Source of the DNA: Earliella scabrosa
Taxonomy: Eukaryota; Basidiomycota; Agaricomycetes; Polyporales; Polyporaceae
Assembly: GCA_022605405.1 (NCBI GenBank)
Contig: JABYQQ010000002.1
Location: 124,001-188,000 of the forward strand
Reading direction: 5' to 3'
Length of the DNA stretch: 64,000 nucleotides
Below, piece by piece: positions 23,957 through 36,270 of this stretch (positions within the stretch are counted from its first letter, which is position 1; each line of letters begins with the position of its first letter). Position numbers and translations under genes: made by a program. The notes under the pieces were generated by a model that saw only the letters and a program-made list of their open reading frames with translations, had not been told where the DNA came from and made no database searches.

Positions 23957-25326
23957 GTTAAGTGCTGGTTAGAGCGAGTTTGGATGGGATGGGTAGACTT
24001 TCGGTTGGTCAAATGTCACAGACACTTGAGCTGAAGTCGTTCGAGATGAGAGTGGATGAGTTTAGTGAGGATGATGGGCGATGGTGGGGTCTATATGTAC
24101 CTTTCGGGCCTTGCACCCTCTTAGCGGCACGGATACTGGATTTTGCACAAGGTCCAGCGAGAGCCCGATCCGCATACTGGGAACAAGATGCGGACTGACG
24201 GCTATGTGTGCGGGAAATGCCATTGCCAGGTGAACCGATGTGTCTAGGGCCATATCCGAACGGCATCCTGCAAATCAAGTAGACGGGCCTGGGAGGGAGG
24301 TTATCCTGATGCGGTAGTCCGATATGACGGATGAGACTGAGGATCTCCACAACGGACGAACCGACCCGACAGCCGCACGTCTGCAATCCATCACACAAGG
24401 AGACAGACGGACACCGGGACTGTTCTGGTCTCGACCGCCTATGCGGCGGCTCGGGATCATGACTGAATATCATGTGCCGGGCTCGACCGCGATATCCGCG
24501 ATGCTCGATGTCGGCCAATCACGGTGGAAGTCCAAGGCTACGTGGGCGAGTGCGTCTCTCTTGAGTTAAATGCGTCGAGGGGCTTGACCGCTGAAGAGAG
24601 CCCTATCTGCAACGTGGTAGTACACATCGGTCACAACGACGTCAGCATGCGAAGTGAGTATTCGTCGCTATCACGGCTGGCAAGTGGTGACGGGTGCTCA
24701 CCATGACACAACAGTACTAGTACTAGTTTCATTTCGAATGCGCCTGATGAAGCGGGAGCATGCCAACTCCAGCCTGAGTGACGACTCTTCCGAAGGTACC
24801 CCATCCCCGATGGTGAAACATGTCCGATACGAAGGTGGCCACTTGCAAGTCTCACGGGTAGCAGTTGTAACCAGGTTGTAACGTCGCTCGGGTTCAAGTT
24901 CAAGTGCCACGGCGCCTACTTGCTCATTACTTTGACGCGCAACGGTACAGGGGAGAACTGCACCATCTCCTGCTGAGTCAATGCAATGCGCATTGCGCCA
25001 GTGAGAGGTGAACGGCACAACGCGCGATCGACTGTGCCGAGAAGTATGAATGAGATTCAGAGTAAGCAATGGAATACAATTTCTGCAGACTTCAACCTAG
25101 CGTACACGACCCTACATACACATCATGATTACATCGTCCATATACGAACGCAACAGCATACAGCAACCAGTGCAGCCGAGCACGCGGTGCTACAGGCAAC
25201 CCCCTGCTCGAGTGAACACACGAACGGATATCTTCCGACAACGTCGAGATCACTGTAGGAGGGAAGTCAGCCTCAGGCAAGCAAGCAAGCGCATAGAGTA
25301 CGCAACATGCATACCTTGTTGGCCAC
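23957..25326. other. Intergenic, no gene seen
   Basis: About 1.4 kb between the secreted-protein promoter and the end of the FHA gene. The frames are short and compositionally unlike coding sequence of the neighbours. No tRNA or repeat was recognised. Confidence 0.45.
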
Positions 25327-27643
25327 CTACGAATATGCGAGCGCGCCCCACGCAGCGACCGCACCCACCGTCGCCATGGTCGCCGTGCGTGCGATGGCAG
25401 CGAGCACACGCACAGTCCTCTGCCGCTTCGACGGCGACGGCGCGATCGGAGCCGACGAGGCTTGAGAATCTCGCTCGTTACCGTCATCCGCGTCGTCCCT
25501 CTTGCGCTTCAGTGTATTCGATACCTGAGAGAGGTCAGGGCGAAGATGACAGAAGAATGCCGCAGAACCATACCTCGACCTGAGCCTGGACAGCAGCGCT
25601 GACCTGCTTAGCCTCGACGACCGCTGCAGCAGCTTCAGCCCGGAGGTTCTTGACGGCCTCCAGCTCCTCCTCCATCTGCGCTCGGGTCTGGCGTTGCAGC
25701 GCGCACGTCTCTGTCATAGCCGGGGAATGGAGTAAGGCGTGTGAATGAAGATACGAAAGGAGAGAGTGGGGCAAACCTTGCAGCAGATCCTTCGCCGCTC
25801 CTACCTCTCTCACCAGCTCCTCGACCCGCTCCGCGAGCGCGCTGTGCTCTTGCAGGGCCGACATGACGCTCCCGATGCCTTGCAGGCGGGTTTGCATCGC
25901 CGCGAGCTCGTCGCCGCGCTCGTTCAGGGAGGTCTTGGTCGTTCGCATCTCGTCGTCGAGCGCGTCCAGTCGCTCCCTCGTACTCAGTACGTGTGCATTG
26001 AACTGGGCCTCGTTCTTATCTTGAGCGGCGCGAAGGGAGTTGAGCTCGGTCTGCACGATGTTAGCTTGGTCTAGCAGAAAAGTGCCATAAGGCTCTGCGA
26101 AGGAAGTACTGACGAAAGTGTCGGTGACTTGTGCCTCTAGCGGGCCGAGGTCGAACGTGATACTGGCATTGCCCGCCTCGAGGACCTCGACGATCTCATC
26201 TTCTGGACGGGATTGAGGTATCTCTACATCGACAATTGACTCGGCTTGTCCGTGTACGATCTCCAGCATCTCAATCACAGGTGCGTCCCTCATCTCATGT
26301 TCTGCCTCAATCTGCTCAAGAGGGGGAGGGGGACTCGCCCGCGGTGACTCGACCACTGGTGAGCCAGTATCATCGTCTGATATTTCGATGACTTCACGCC
26401 TCTGTACGTTCATGGGGGGCAGCTTGATCGGCGGGAGCGTGACAAACTCCGCTTCTGGGGAGACGGAGACTCTGAAGGGCGAGCCAGGCCACGCACCGAT
26501 GATGGACGGTTCCTCGTGTGCGCTCTGGACTTCGTCCGGAGAGGAGGCCCTACTTGAAGAGAGGTCCATATCTTCCTCATCCATTGCAGCAGCGTGCGCG
26601 CCCGCGCCGAAATCCTCGAACGAGAACCGCGGAGACGGCGGGGTAGGGATAGGGGGAAGAATTTGCTGCAAAAGGCGCAGGCGGCCGACGGAGCAGACCG
26701 ACTCGCTCAGCCCGGAGAAGCAGGGCAGAGACGGCGGGGGTGCGTGTGGAGACGTCGGCGGCGAGATCTCTTGGATGTCAGAATCGCCGCCGTCCGAGCT
26801 CGAGGACGATGACTCGGGGGAGGGAAGGAACACACCGTAGCGCCCAGTGCTGAGCCTCGCGGAGCCCCTGTCGCGATCATGGCCGTCGTCCTGCGACTGG
26901 GATGGGGACGAAGGCTGTGATCCATCGTGTGCTGCGTCGGCTTCGAGCGACCTCGGTAGGGGTAGGAGTGCCAGAGGAGGGGCGTCCCCACCGAAGATCA
27001 GCTCTACGCGGACGACTATGGGGCGGACGAGGTAGACGTCGCGGCCCACGCTCTTGCCAAATGTGATGAGGTCGCCATCAGCGAGGACGGTCGGGATCTC
27101 GGGCTTCAGGGTTGCATAGAGCAGCTCGCCCGGGCGGCGGATGTGGGTGCCGTGGTGCGAGTGGAGGTCAATGATGTAGACCTTGAAAAGGGGGGCAGGA
27201 GAGGGCATTCAGTGCATGTACCGCCCGCAGAGAACGGCACGGCATACGTTTCCGTATTCTGTGAATGTGATCTTCGCATGCTTACGACTCACGACCGGGC
27301 AGCGGAAGAGGGCGCGCTCGGGGCCGGACTCTGCGCCGCCGAGGCTCGACTTGCGGCCGACGGCAATCGTGCGGGAGCGGGACTTGTCGAACGTGAGGGT
27401 CTCGGCGGGGTGCTCGTCGTTGGCCTCGACGTGCAGGACAATGCCTTGGACGGGGCTGAGCATCGGCGCACTCGTCCGCGGCGGTCTGTGCGGCGTACCT
27501 GTGATGGTGGATCGCTCAACGCCTGCAGTGTCCGTCGCCATGCTTGTGCTCGCCTCCGTCGTCGTGGGCGTCGTCGGGGTCGAGATAATCGTCGAGAGGA
27601 ACGCGGCCTCTGCCCCCGAGCCGGGATATATGGCGTGACTCAT
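25327..27643 (-). CDS. FHA-domain, coiled-coil protein with C-terminal hydrophobic tail (711 aa)
   Basis: Four exons, 27643-27248, 27181-25777, 25710-25574 and 25524-25327, join in phase to 712 codons. The FHA domain spans the first splice: an IAVGRKSS turn, [22 protein letters not shown] and [14 protein letters not shown] give the conserved Gly-Arg, Ser-x-x-His and Gly-Thr residues that bind phosphothreonine. A Ser/Pro/acidic linker follows, then a long coiled coil (about residues 480-640), a basic LKRKRDD and SKRQRTVR patch, and a final hydrophobic stretch ([20 protein letters not shown]). FHA plus coiled coil plus a C-terminal membrane tail is the layout of SLMAP and yeast Far9/Far10 of the STRIPAK complex, but the basic patches could instead be nuclear signals, so orthology is not claimed. 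The gene is divergent from GPN1 with a 130-bp shared promoter. Confidence 0.8.
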
Positions 27644-27773
27644 TGTGACCGGGTCCGTGATGCATCACACCTGCCTTTCTCGTCGAGGCGGGACTACCGA
27701 GCGGCTCCGAGCATCCGGGCGTCTGCGCAAATCTCTGCTCTCTTCCGCCACTCTCAGGGTCGCGACGGTGAAA
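27644..27773. promoter_or_regulatory. Shared bidirectional promoter of the FHA gene and GPN1
   Basis: Only 130 bp separate the two divergent start codons (27643 minus, 27774 plus), so the core promoters must overlap. A CGGTGAAAATGG context surrounds the GPN1 ATG. No TATA box is visible. Confidence 0.45.
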
Positions 27774-29413
27774 ATGGAGCCGGAAAATCCAGCGGCGCGC
27801 CCGTCTGCGCAGACAGCAGGCGAGAAAACAGAGAAGAAGAAGCCGATTGTGATCGTCACGATTGGCATGGCTGGAGCAGGCAAATCGACCTTCGTGCAGC
27901 GAATCAACTCGTACCTCCATTCCCAAGATCCGCCATCGCCACCGTATGTGCTCAACCTCGACCCGGCCGTCGCAAACACCCCCTTCGAGGCCAACATCGA
28001 CATCCGTGATACCGTCGACTACCACAAGGTCATGAAGGAGTGTGTGTCTCATCCGCTTGCGTTCATCCTCTTGTGGTTACTAACCCCGACTTCCAGGTAC
28101 AATCTCGGCCCGAACGGCGGGATTCTGACTGCGCTCAATCTGTTCACCACCAAATTCGATCAGGTGCTCGATATTGTCGAGAAACGCGCAGAGACAGTAG
28201 AGTGAGCACATCCTCGACCGTCACAGTCCCTCCCTGTCCGCTGACGGAACCTAGCTATATCATCCTAGACACCCCGGGCCAGATAGAAATCTTCACATGG
28301 TCTGCGTCAGGTGCAATCATCACTGACGCTGTGGCGTCGTCGCTTCCTACGGTAGTGGCGTATATTATCGACACGCCCCGAACAACGGCCCCCGCGACGT
28401 TCATGTCAAATATGCTCTATGCATGCAGGTGAGTATCAGTTCTGCCCGAAGACCCTAACGCCACTCGGGCTATCAGGGGAGTCTCAACCATAGAACCATG
28501 ATCTGGCCACCCGACCGGACAGTTCGCAGCCTATGTCCTAGCCTACGGTCGTTGTGCTCGCCATCCCGTACTGACAGGCTTCCGCTATAGTATCCTCTAC
28601 AAAACAAAACTTCCCTTCATCCTCGTCTTCAACAAGACAGATGTGCGACCGCACGACTTCGCGGTCGAGTGGATGCAAGACTTCGAGGCCTTCCAGGCCG
28701 CGCTCGCTACTCACCAGGGAACCACCGACGACGAAGGCGAGCCAACCTACATGAACAGCCTCATGAACAGCATGAGTCTCGTCCTCGACGAGTTCTACAA
28801 GCATCTCACGGTAATTACGGCTTCTGTGGGCGTTCGTGCGACCTAGGCTGACTGATCACCTCGTTCGCGAAGGCGGTTGGGGTGTCAAGCGTCACCGGGG
28901 CCGGCGTGAAGGAGTTCTTCGAAGCTGTCGACGCATCCCGTGCTGAATACGAGAAGTACGTACTCCCCCCGCGCCGTACTGACGCTTGCCTTCCCCATTG
29001 ACGGTTTGCCTTCTCACCCTCGTTTGACGCCACCGCAGAGACTACCTCCCGGAGCTCCAACGTGCCCGCGAAGCGCGAGACAAGTCGCTGAAAGCGATGA
29101 AGGAAGACTCGCTCAGTCGCTTCATGAAAGACCTCGCCGTCGACCGCGAGCAGAACCCCGGAGCTGCAGCGGCAGACCGCTGGGATCCATCCGCAGAGCA
29201 GAACGAAGACGACGACGACGACGACCTGGACGTAAACATTATTGACCGCAGTAAGTCTCTCCACCCGCCTTGCGCACCTGTTCATGAAGTGGTCGAGCGC
29301 TGACGCCCGCGACTGCACGATCAGGCGAGGATGTGTGGCCTGGGCAGTATATTGACGTAACCCGCATGCGCCCGCGCAGTGATGAAGGAATGGCGTGGCC
29401 AAGGCCGGGCTGA
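27774..29413 (+). CDS. GPN1: GPN-loop GTPase 1 (Npa3/XAB1 family, 382 aa)
   Basis: Seven exons, 27774-28039, 28097-28201, 28255-28428, 28591-28810, 28873-28955, 29039-29250 and 29325-29413, join in phase to 383 codons. The P-loop is GMAGAGKST. It is followed by VLNLDPAV, the family-defining GPN loop in [15 protein letters not shown], the G3 motif ILDTPGQIE, and the NKTD guanine-specificity motif in [10 protein letters not shown]. The C terminus is a Lys/Glu/Asp-rich helix with an acidic run (EDDDDDDLD). GPN1 forms a heterodimer with GPN3 and is needed for assembly and nuclear import of RNA polymerase II in yeast and human. Length and motif order are normal for the family, and nothing suggests damage. 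Confidence 0.93.
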
Positions 29414-30867
29414 TTGCACGGGGAGTCACTGTGTCCGGTGGCGGGTGCGATGGAAGAACATACCGCATGTATTTCTAGTTGCAGCTTCGACTCGTAATCT
29501 CATCAATCCCGCGCACATCGGCCGACTACACATCGTAATGGAATATATTACACCGGACGTGGAGGACGGTATGTGCGGGGTCGAAACCCACACGACGATC
29601 CGATATCGATTGCTATCACTCCAGAGCCATCGTGTGATACTAGGAAACCACACAGCCATTCGTGAGGTGCACCACGGTATCATCGAGGAGATAACCATCA
29701 GTGTTCTGGCCAGCAGCCTTGAGGCGGGGTGAATGTCTGGTCGCGCTCGTCGTAGGGCATCGCAATTGCCTCAAGTCACTCAGGCTTGGCATCGACAACT
29801 CAAACTTCAGTCCGACAGGTCGGCCACCTTTGAAGACCGGGACGAAGCATGCGCATGGTCGCAATCTCGTTGAAAGGTTTACGACAAGGGGTCACGATAG
29901 CACGCCGGGCCGCCCGGACGAGGTTATTCTTGACGAGCTGCGGCAGTTGATGTGCATGCCCCCGGCTTTTTGGCAGAAGAGGGGTCCCTCGAACCTCGCG
30001 CGGTAGCAGGGGATGGTGCAGATGACTCGGGCGGGCTAGATCACGACGTCTCCCGGAGATCCTTTCCCGCCGCGGACTGCGCTCGCTGATACGACGCTGT
30101 GGTGAAATTCGGTTGGGAGGTCAGGGTGCCGTGTTCAAATCGTTCGCAAGGTTCGTACCTTGCGCGTGTCCAGCGCGTTCGACCGTAGTGTACCGAGTAG
30201 AGCAGTTCTCTCGGTGTGCTCCGCCGTCAGGGAGCGGACTACTCCTGAGTGGATGATGTAGAACGTGCGTCGGGGCCGTGTTGAAATGCAGGGAATGTGC
30301 GGGGTTTGGATAATGTCCACCTGCCGAGACAGTGATGCAGCTAGGCCCAGTGGATCTGCGCCGGTACCACCGACACAAACTCCGCACACGACCCTAACGA
30401 CGTTGGTGCTAATCGTCGTCCGCGGTCGAAAGCTGGCATACGCCCGCAGAATTCATCAGAGCAGTGGTGTTGATGGCGTGTCGTTCTGCCACCAAAATGC
30501 ACCGAGAGAAGCACGCGGGCCAGGAGCGGGCGAGGACGTGGGAGGCCTGGGAGAGCGCAGGAAGCGGACGCATGGATTTCCGGGGAGTGACAGGGATTTA
30601 GTCCGGTTGACTGACTTTTGAACATTCCTCAATTGTCGACCGTTGCTCCCCGCACCGCATGCTCCTTCCATACTCGGCACCCCTCCTTCCGCTGACATAA
30701 GCGCTATAAAGCCCATGCCTTTTGCCGCCTGGCCCTCGCCCATCGCCCTCTCTCCTCGCTCGCCCTCGCCTCCCGCCCCCTCCCGCTCTCCCCCTCCCCG
30801 CCTGGCTGCTCGTTTGGACTCCGGTACACGCTCACGACGACCTCCACTCAAGACACGACACGAAGAC
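29414..30867. other. Intergenic, CDK1 upstream region
   Basis: About 1.45 kb without a supported gene. The last 200 bp before CDK1 is strongly pyrimidine-rich (CTCGCC/CCCTC runs at about 30720-30810), a common basidiomycete core-promoter or leader feature. The remainder holds no frame with family motifs. Confidence 0.45.
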
Positions 30868-32598
<1,731 letters not shown>

Positions 32599-33592
32599 CG
32601 ACGTGCCGTGCCCCCCATTCCCCCGTGTCTCGCTCGCTATGCTGCCCTCGCTCTTCGCCTCGCCCGCCTCGCTCGCCATCACGACTGTTTTGTTCGACAA
32701 GTTCTCATGTCCACGTTCACGTCCACGCCTGCATTCACGTCCACGTCCACGTTCCACGCATCACGACCGCTAGCTCACGCATTGATATCAGCTGTCACAG
32801 TTCATACATCCAGACCGTACTCTACAATGCATCGCGCCTTAACTTGTGTCACTACCTGCACCCACCGTCGTCATTCCCGTCTCTGCCTTCGCCTTCTGTC
32901 TCTCCCCTATCTGCGCGTCCAGTCGCTCAAGCCTCGTGTTCGTGTGTGCGTCCCCACATGCACAGGTAGCCACTGCGAGCGCTGGTGTCATTGACACGAG
33001 CGTGTCCTGTGCGAGTATTGCCCCGGGAGCCGGGCGGGCCGTCTCACTGTATTAGATTCTGTATACTCACTCCATGTCCGAGTGGTCTTGCAAGACTGTA
33101 TCGACTACCTAGTTGTACCTCTTCTGATGTAGTATGCCGCGTTTGTGAATGTACCCTTTCGAGGTTCTGTAATGGATGGCGGTGAGCTTGACTGGCCGCC
33201 GTCGGCCGACAACAGTGGAGAGAGGCGTCTCGCCGGAGCCATTTTGATATTCGACTTTCATGTGCGATGAACTCTGAAATGCTCGTCTGAGTCCATGGCG
33301 GCATCTACGATGCGCACGGGACGAGTAGATGCAGCGATGTGCGATGGCGGCTGCCTTGCGCAAAGGCGAACTCGGTGAATACCGTGACAGATAGGTTCAA
33401 GTTCCCTCGCGAGGTTTGCGTAGTGAGATAGAACCAACAGGTAGGAAGCCCTTCATTTCACACAGAGTACAAAGTAGTGATCATGCTACTACTAGCCTCT
33501 AGGCACCCTTGGGCTGAGCTGATACGTACACTGCAGATGACTCCGAGTTCTGTGCGACACTGTATGATGAGAAGCCGGGGAACAAGTGTGGA
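32599..33592. other. Intergenic, CDK1 3' region
   Basis: About 1 kb with no supported gene. It contains C/T-rich sequence and a short imperfect CACGTCCACG-type repeat at about 32705-32760 directly downstream of CDK1. Confidence 0.45.
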
Positions 33593-35476
33593 TTACGATG
33601 CCTGTCCTCCGCTCACATTCGCCGGAGCCTTACGACGCTTGGATCGAGGAACCGCATGAACCTCTTGGTTATCTCCGGCAGCTCCAGTTACTGCAGCAGT
33701 ATCTTCCTGCCTGCGACGCTTGCTCGACCCAGCGACGGCCCCTGTCTTGGATGTGGCCGGCGTCGAAGTCTTGGTGGCGAGAGGCTGCGCATCTCGCGGT
33801 CGGTAGTTGGCCAACTGGTCAGCGACTCTGTCGTTTTCGGGCCAGAACGTGCCGAACACGGCCTCCTGGAACTCGTGGATGAACCACTCGTGGTCGTCGA
33901 GCTTCCTCGCCAGCTCCTCGTCTGCGGGCGACACGGCCACACTTGCCCTTGAGCGCCGCCGTCGGAGCCAACTCTGTCGAGGACCGTCTTCGAGCCTGTA
34001 GTAGGGGAGTAGCTGGAAGTCAGGGTCTCTTGGCCCGGAATGTCCTCGTCCAGTAAGTAGGTCGGGACATATCGGACTCCCCGTTCGTTCAGCTCCTTGA
34101 GAATAGCGCCTTCGGACAGGAGCCCAGTATAGAACGGTCGCCAAGTATCCTTGAGGAAGACCAGACGCTGTTCAGCCCAGTCGAGTGCCACATAGCCGCG
34201 GGTCCCGCGACCTACCACGCCCGAGGACTTGAAGATCGGTTTACCCGCCAGATACTTCCGTCCTCTGACAGAGATCTGATAACGAGGCCATTCTGGTGCG
34301 AGGGTCGATCTGAACAAGTCTCGCACATCCTTCTTGTCCGGGATGGTTTGCTCAGAAGGGGAGACAGCAGTGCTGGGTGCTGGTTGGGTCGGATCCTCGG
34401 GGAGAATGTTGTTCTCGAAGAGATACGCGGGGGCCGAGCGAGGATGCGGGTTCAGATAGCCTTCGACTTGCGGATCATCGAGAGGAATGTCGCGCTCTTG
34501 CGTGTCGAGGTCATAGGGGTGGGCAGCTGCGAGCTCGTCCATACGTTTCCAACCGCAAGACTCTGGCGACAATTGCACCACCGTGGGGTCCTCGCCTTGC
34601 TGCTCGCGAGATAGCTTCGAGAAGGAATACAAAAGCTCCAGCATGACTCTCGTCTTGTGCAGGTTCGTGACGTAGTTGGTGGCCTCCGTGACGATATGTC
34701 CAGAATGATCCCAGCGCATCATTCGAAACTCGTCTCCGTTGATGAAAATGAAGAAGAGCGCGATGCGGTGCTGATAGACGAAGACGTGGTTGGAGTACGA
34801 CATGATCTGGCCGCCCACCTTCAAGCGAGAGTCAGTCTGGCTCTCGACGTTCTGTCCCTTCTTGTCGTTGTAGGGGTCAAGAGAGGTGCCGCCGCGTTTG
34901 AACTCGGCGGACAGCTTCTGAAGAGGCCAGTTGGGGACGTTCGGGATGAGGCGCTCGCGGTCCTCCTCTTTAATGAAGGACGCATCGATCTTGTACTTGT
35001 GATCGTCCCCTTCGTCATACTGGTTCTCTGACAGGTTGATCAGATAGCCAGGACAAAGCGGCCCCAACTCCGGATCCGCGTCAACGTCGGCCTGCATCAT
35101 GGTTAGGCATGAAGACGTAGAGATATGAGCGACCACGTACCCAAGCTTTAGAGATCACCTTCTCGGGAAACCTTTCACGAGAGTTTGAGGCCTTCTTCCA
35201 GGCGGCTCTGAGGCGCTGCGAGATTTTCTGGATCCGATCCCGGGGGAATACCTCGTCGAAACCAGTTGCTTTGGGGAGGACCTCGTCCTGGAATTGAGAA
35301 ACAGACATGAGAATCGTGGTATCGCTGGCGTCGGACATGTTGTTCTTGCGATCCCTTCCTGCAGATGGTTTTGTGGCAGAGGGGGGAGGGTTGGCTCGGG
35401 CGGGATCTCGATTACGAAAGCGTTTCTGCTTGATCGGTGAGTGTTCTAAGTCAGAGTCGAGCTTGTGAGCAGGCAT
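33593..35476 (-). pseudogene. FunK1-3: kinase copy that has lost its catalytic loop
   Basis: Exon 1 is 35476-35141 and exon 2 starts at 35091 after a 49-nt intron. The N-terminal arm (TTILMSVSQFQDEV) and a full FunK1 N-lobe are present: WDHSGHIVTEATNYV, glycine loop GRGTRGY and beta-3 lysine FLKDTWR. After SSYSPTTGSKTV the sequence jumps to the far C-terminal tail (ADEELARKLDDHEWFIHEF, then a basic KRRRQED region) in a different frame. The linker, the HRD catalytic-loop exon, the DWEL segment and most of the C-lobe are absent. The join lies near 33945-33970. The only candidate intron there is 21 nt, too short to be real. Without HRD it cannot be an active kinase; a truncated N-lobe protein remains possible. 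Confidence 0.75.
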
Positions 35477-35517
35477 GGCAACGCAATCTAAGTGACACCT
35501 ACTTCTGCAATGTCGCC

Positions 35518-35525
35518 TCTTATAT
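35518..35525 (-). promoter_or_regulatory. TATA box of FunK1-3
   Basis: TATATAAG on the minus strand about 45 bp upstream of the FunK1-3 ATG. Confidence 0.4.
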
Positions 35526-35799
35526 ACGGCGAATTCAGGATGATCAGGGATATTCCGTAGGCTCTTTGTGTGGTCAGGACACTGGCACGATCCTCCGTCC
35601 AATCTGGAGACACAAAGGAGAGCCACTGGCATCCACGCGTGGCCAGAGTCGCTGTGTGACTTGGACAAAGGGCGCTTCTTTCCGACGATGGCTGCAGCAG
35701 CGCACTGGCTGGACGGTGGACCAGAAGACTCGAGTTGTTACGCTGCGGTTGGCCGCTCAAGCGCTCACCACGTGACGGGGACGTGACTGGGACGTCGCG

Positions 35800-35807
35800 T
35801 GACGTCA
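35800..35807. promoter_or_regulatory. CRE/ATF-type palindrome between FunK1-3 and the BTB fragment
   Basis: TGACGTCA followed by CGCG, the same extended word found upstream of the BTB gene at 649. It lies in the divergent interval between FunK1-3 (-) and the BTB fragment (+), 112 bp upstream of the latter's ATG. Confidence 0.35.
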
Positions 35808-35918
35808 CGCGTTGACTTTGTGGTGGCAAGCGCCGCCACCGTCTCCCCACAGCTTGAGGACCATGTCCAACGCACTCCACGAGGCTAAATAGAAGCCGCT
35901 CAACATCCACGCACGTAT

Positions 35919-36071
35919 ATGCCCGAAAAGAGATTAGCAAAACGGAGAAGAGCAGACTCCGCACTGCCCATCCCGATACTTATTTGGAACTTGGACAATG
36001 TGGTCTCCCATGAAGAAGTCACAATCCTTGATGGGCACGTATACATTGTTTCCGACACTGTTTTGCGCTAA
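35919..36071 (+). pseudogene. Truncated BTB-protein copy (50 codons)
   Basis: The frame starts at an ATG in the equivalent position to the left-edge BTB gene: MPEKRLAKRRRADS versus MPETQPEKRRRADS. It continues to HEEVTILDGHVYIVSDTVLR and then hits TAA. The homologous BTB strand pair in the left-edge gene reads HEEVTVPDGNVYVVSD. The rest of the BTB fold after the stop is not recognisable, so this is a 5' fragment of a BTB gene, probably dead. It lies beside the FunK1 and Ser-rich duplication scars at 36.2 kb. Confidence 0.6.
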
Positions 36072-36215
36072 ACTTCTGCTGTCTCTAACGAGTCCTGTTC
36101 AGACGCTTTTCGAAGCCGAAGTTCATGACATAATGGAAAGCATTCTCCATGCCTATTGTTGTCTAGTCAGTGAGTCCAGCACTGTTACATTCCTGCTTTG
36201 GCCAAGTCTAGCTAC

Positions 36216-36270
36216 CACAACAAATTCAAAAGATAGCAGATACATTCCAGTCGCGGCTCAGGAACCCTGC
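36216..36270 (+). pseudogene. Scrap of FunK1 exon 1
   Basis: About 55 bp starting ACAACAAATTCAAAAGATAG match FunK1-6 exon 1 at 48182-48236 (the part encoding QQIQKIADAFKSRFRN). The first roughly 24 bases are identical and the rest differ at scattered sites. It ends exactly where the duplicated Ser-rich gene sequence begins, so it marks a recombination junction. Confidence 0.7.

Noticed and set aside
22856..24034. 392-codon plus-strand open frame as a gene
   Set aside because: The minus strand has a signal peptide, a Kex2-type site and a phase-correct intron; the plus-strand frame has none of these and mirrors the repeat codons.
33945..33970. A 21-nt GTGTGG...CGCAG intron restoring the frame in FunK1-3
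   Set aside because: Too short to be spliced by fungal spliceosomes, and it would not restore the missing catalytic segment.
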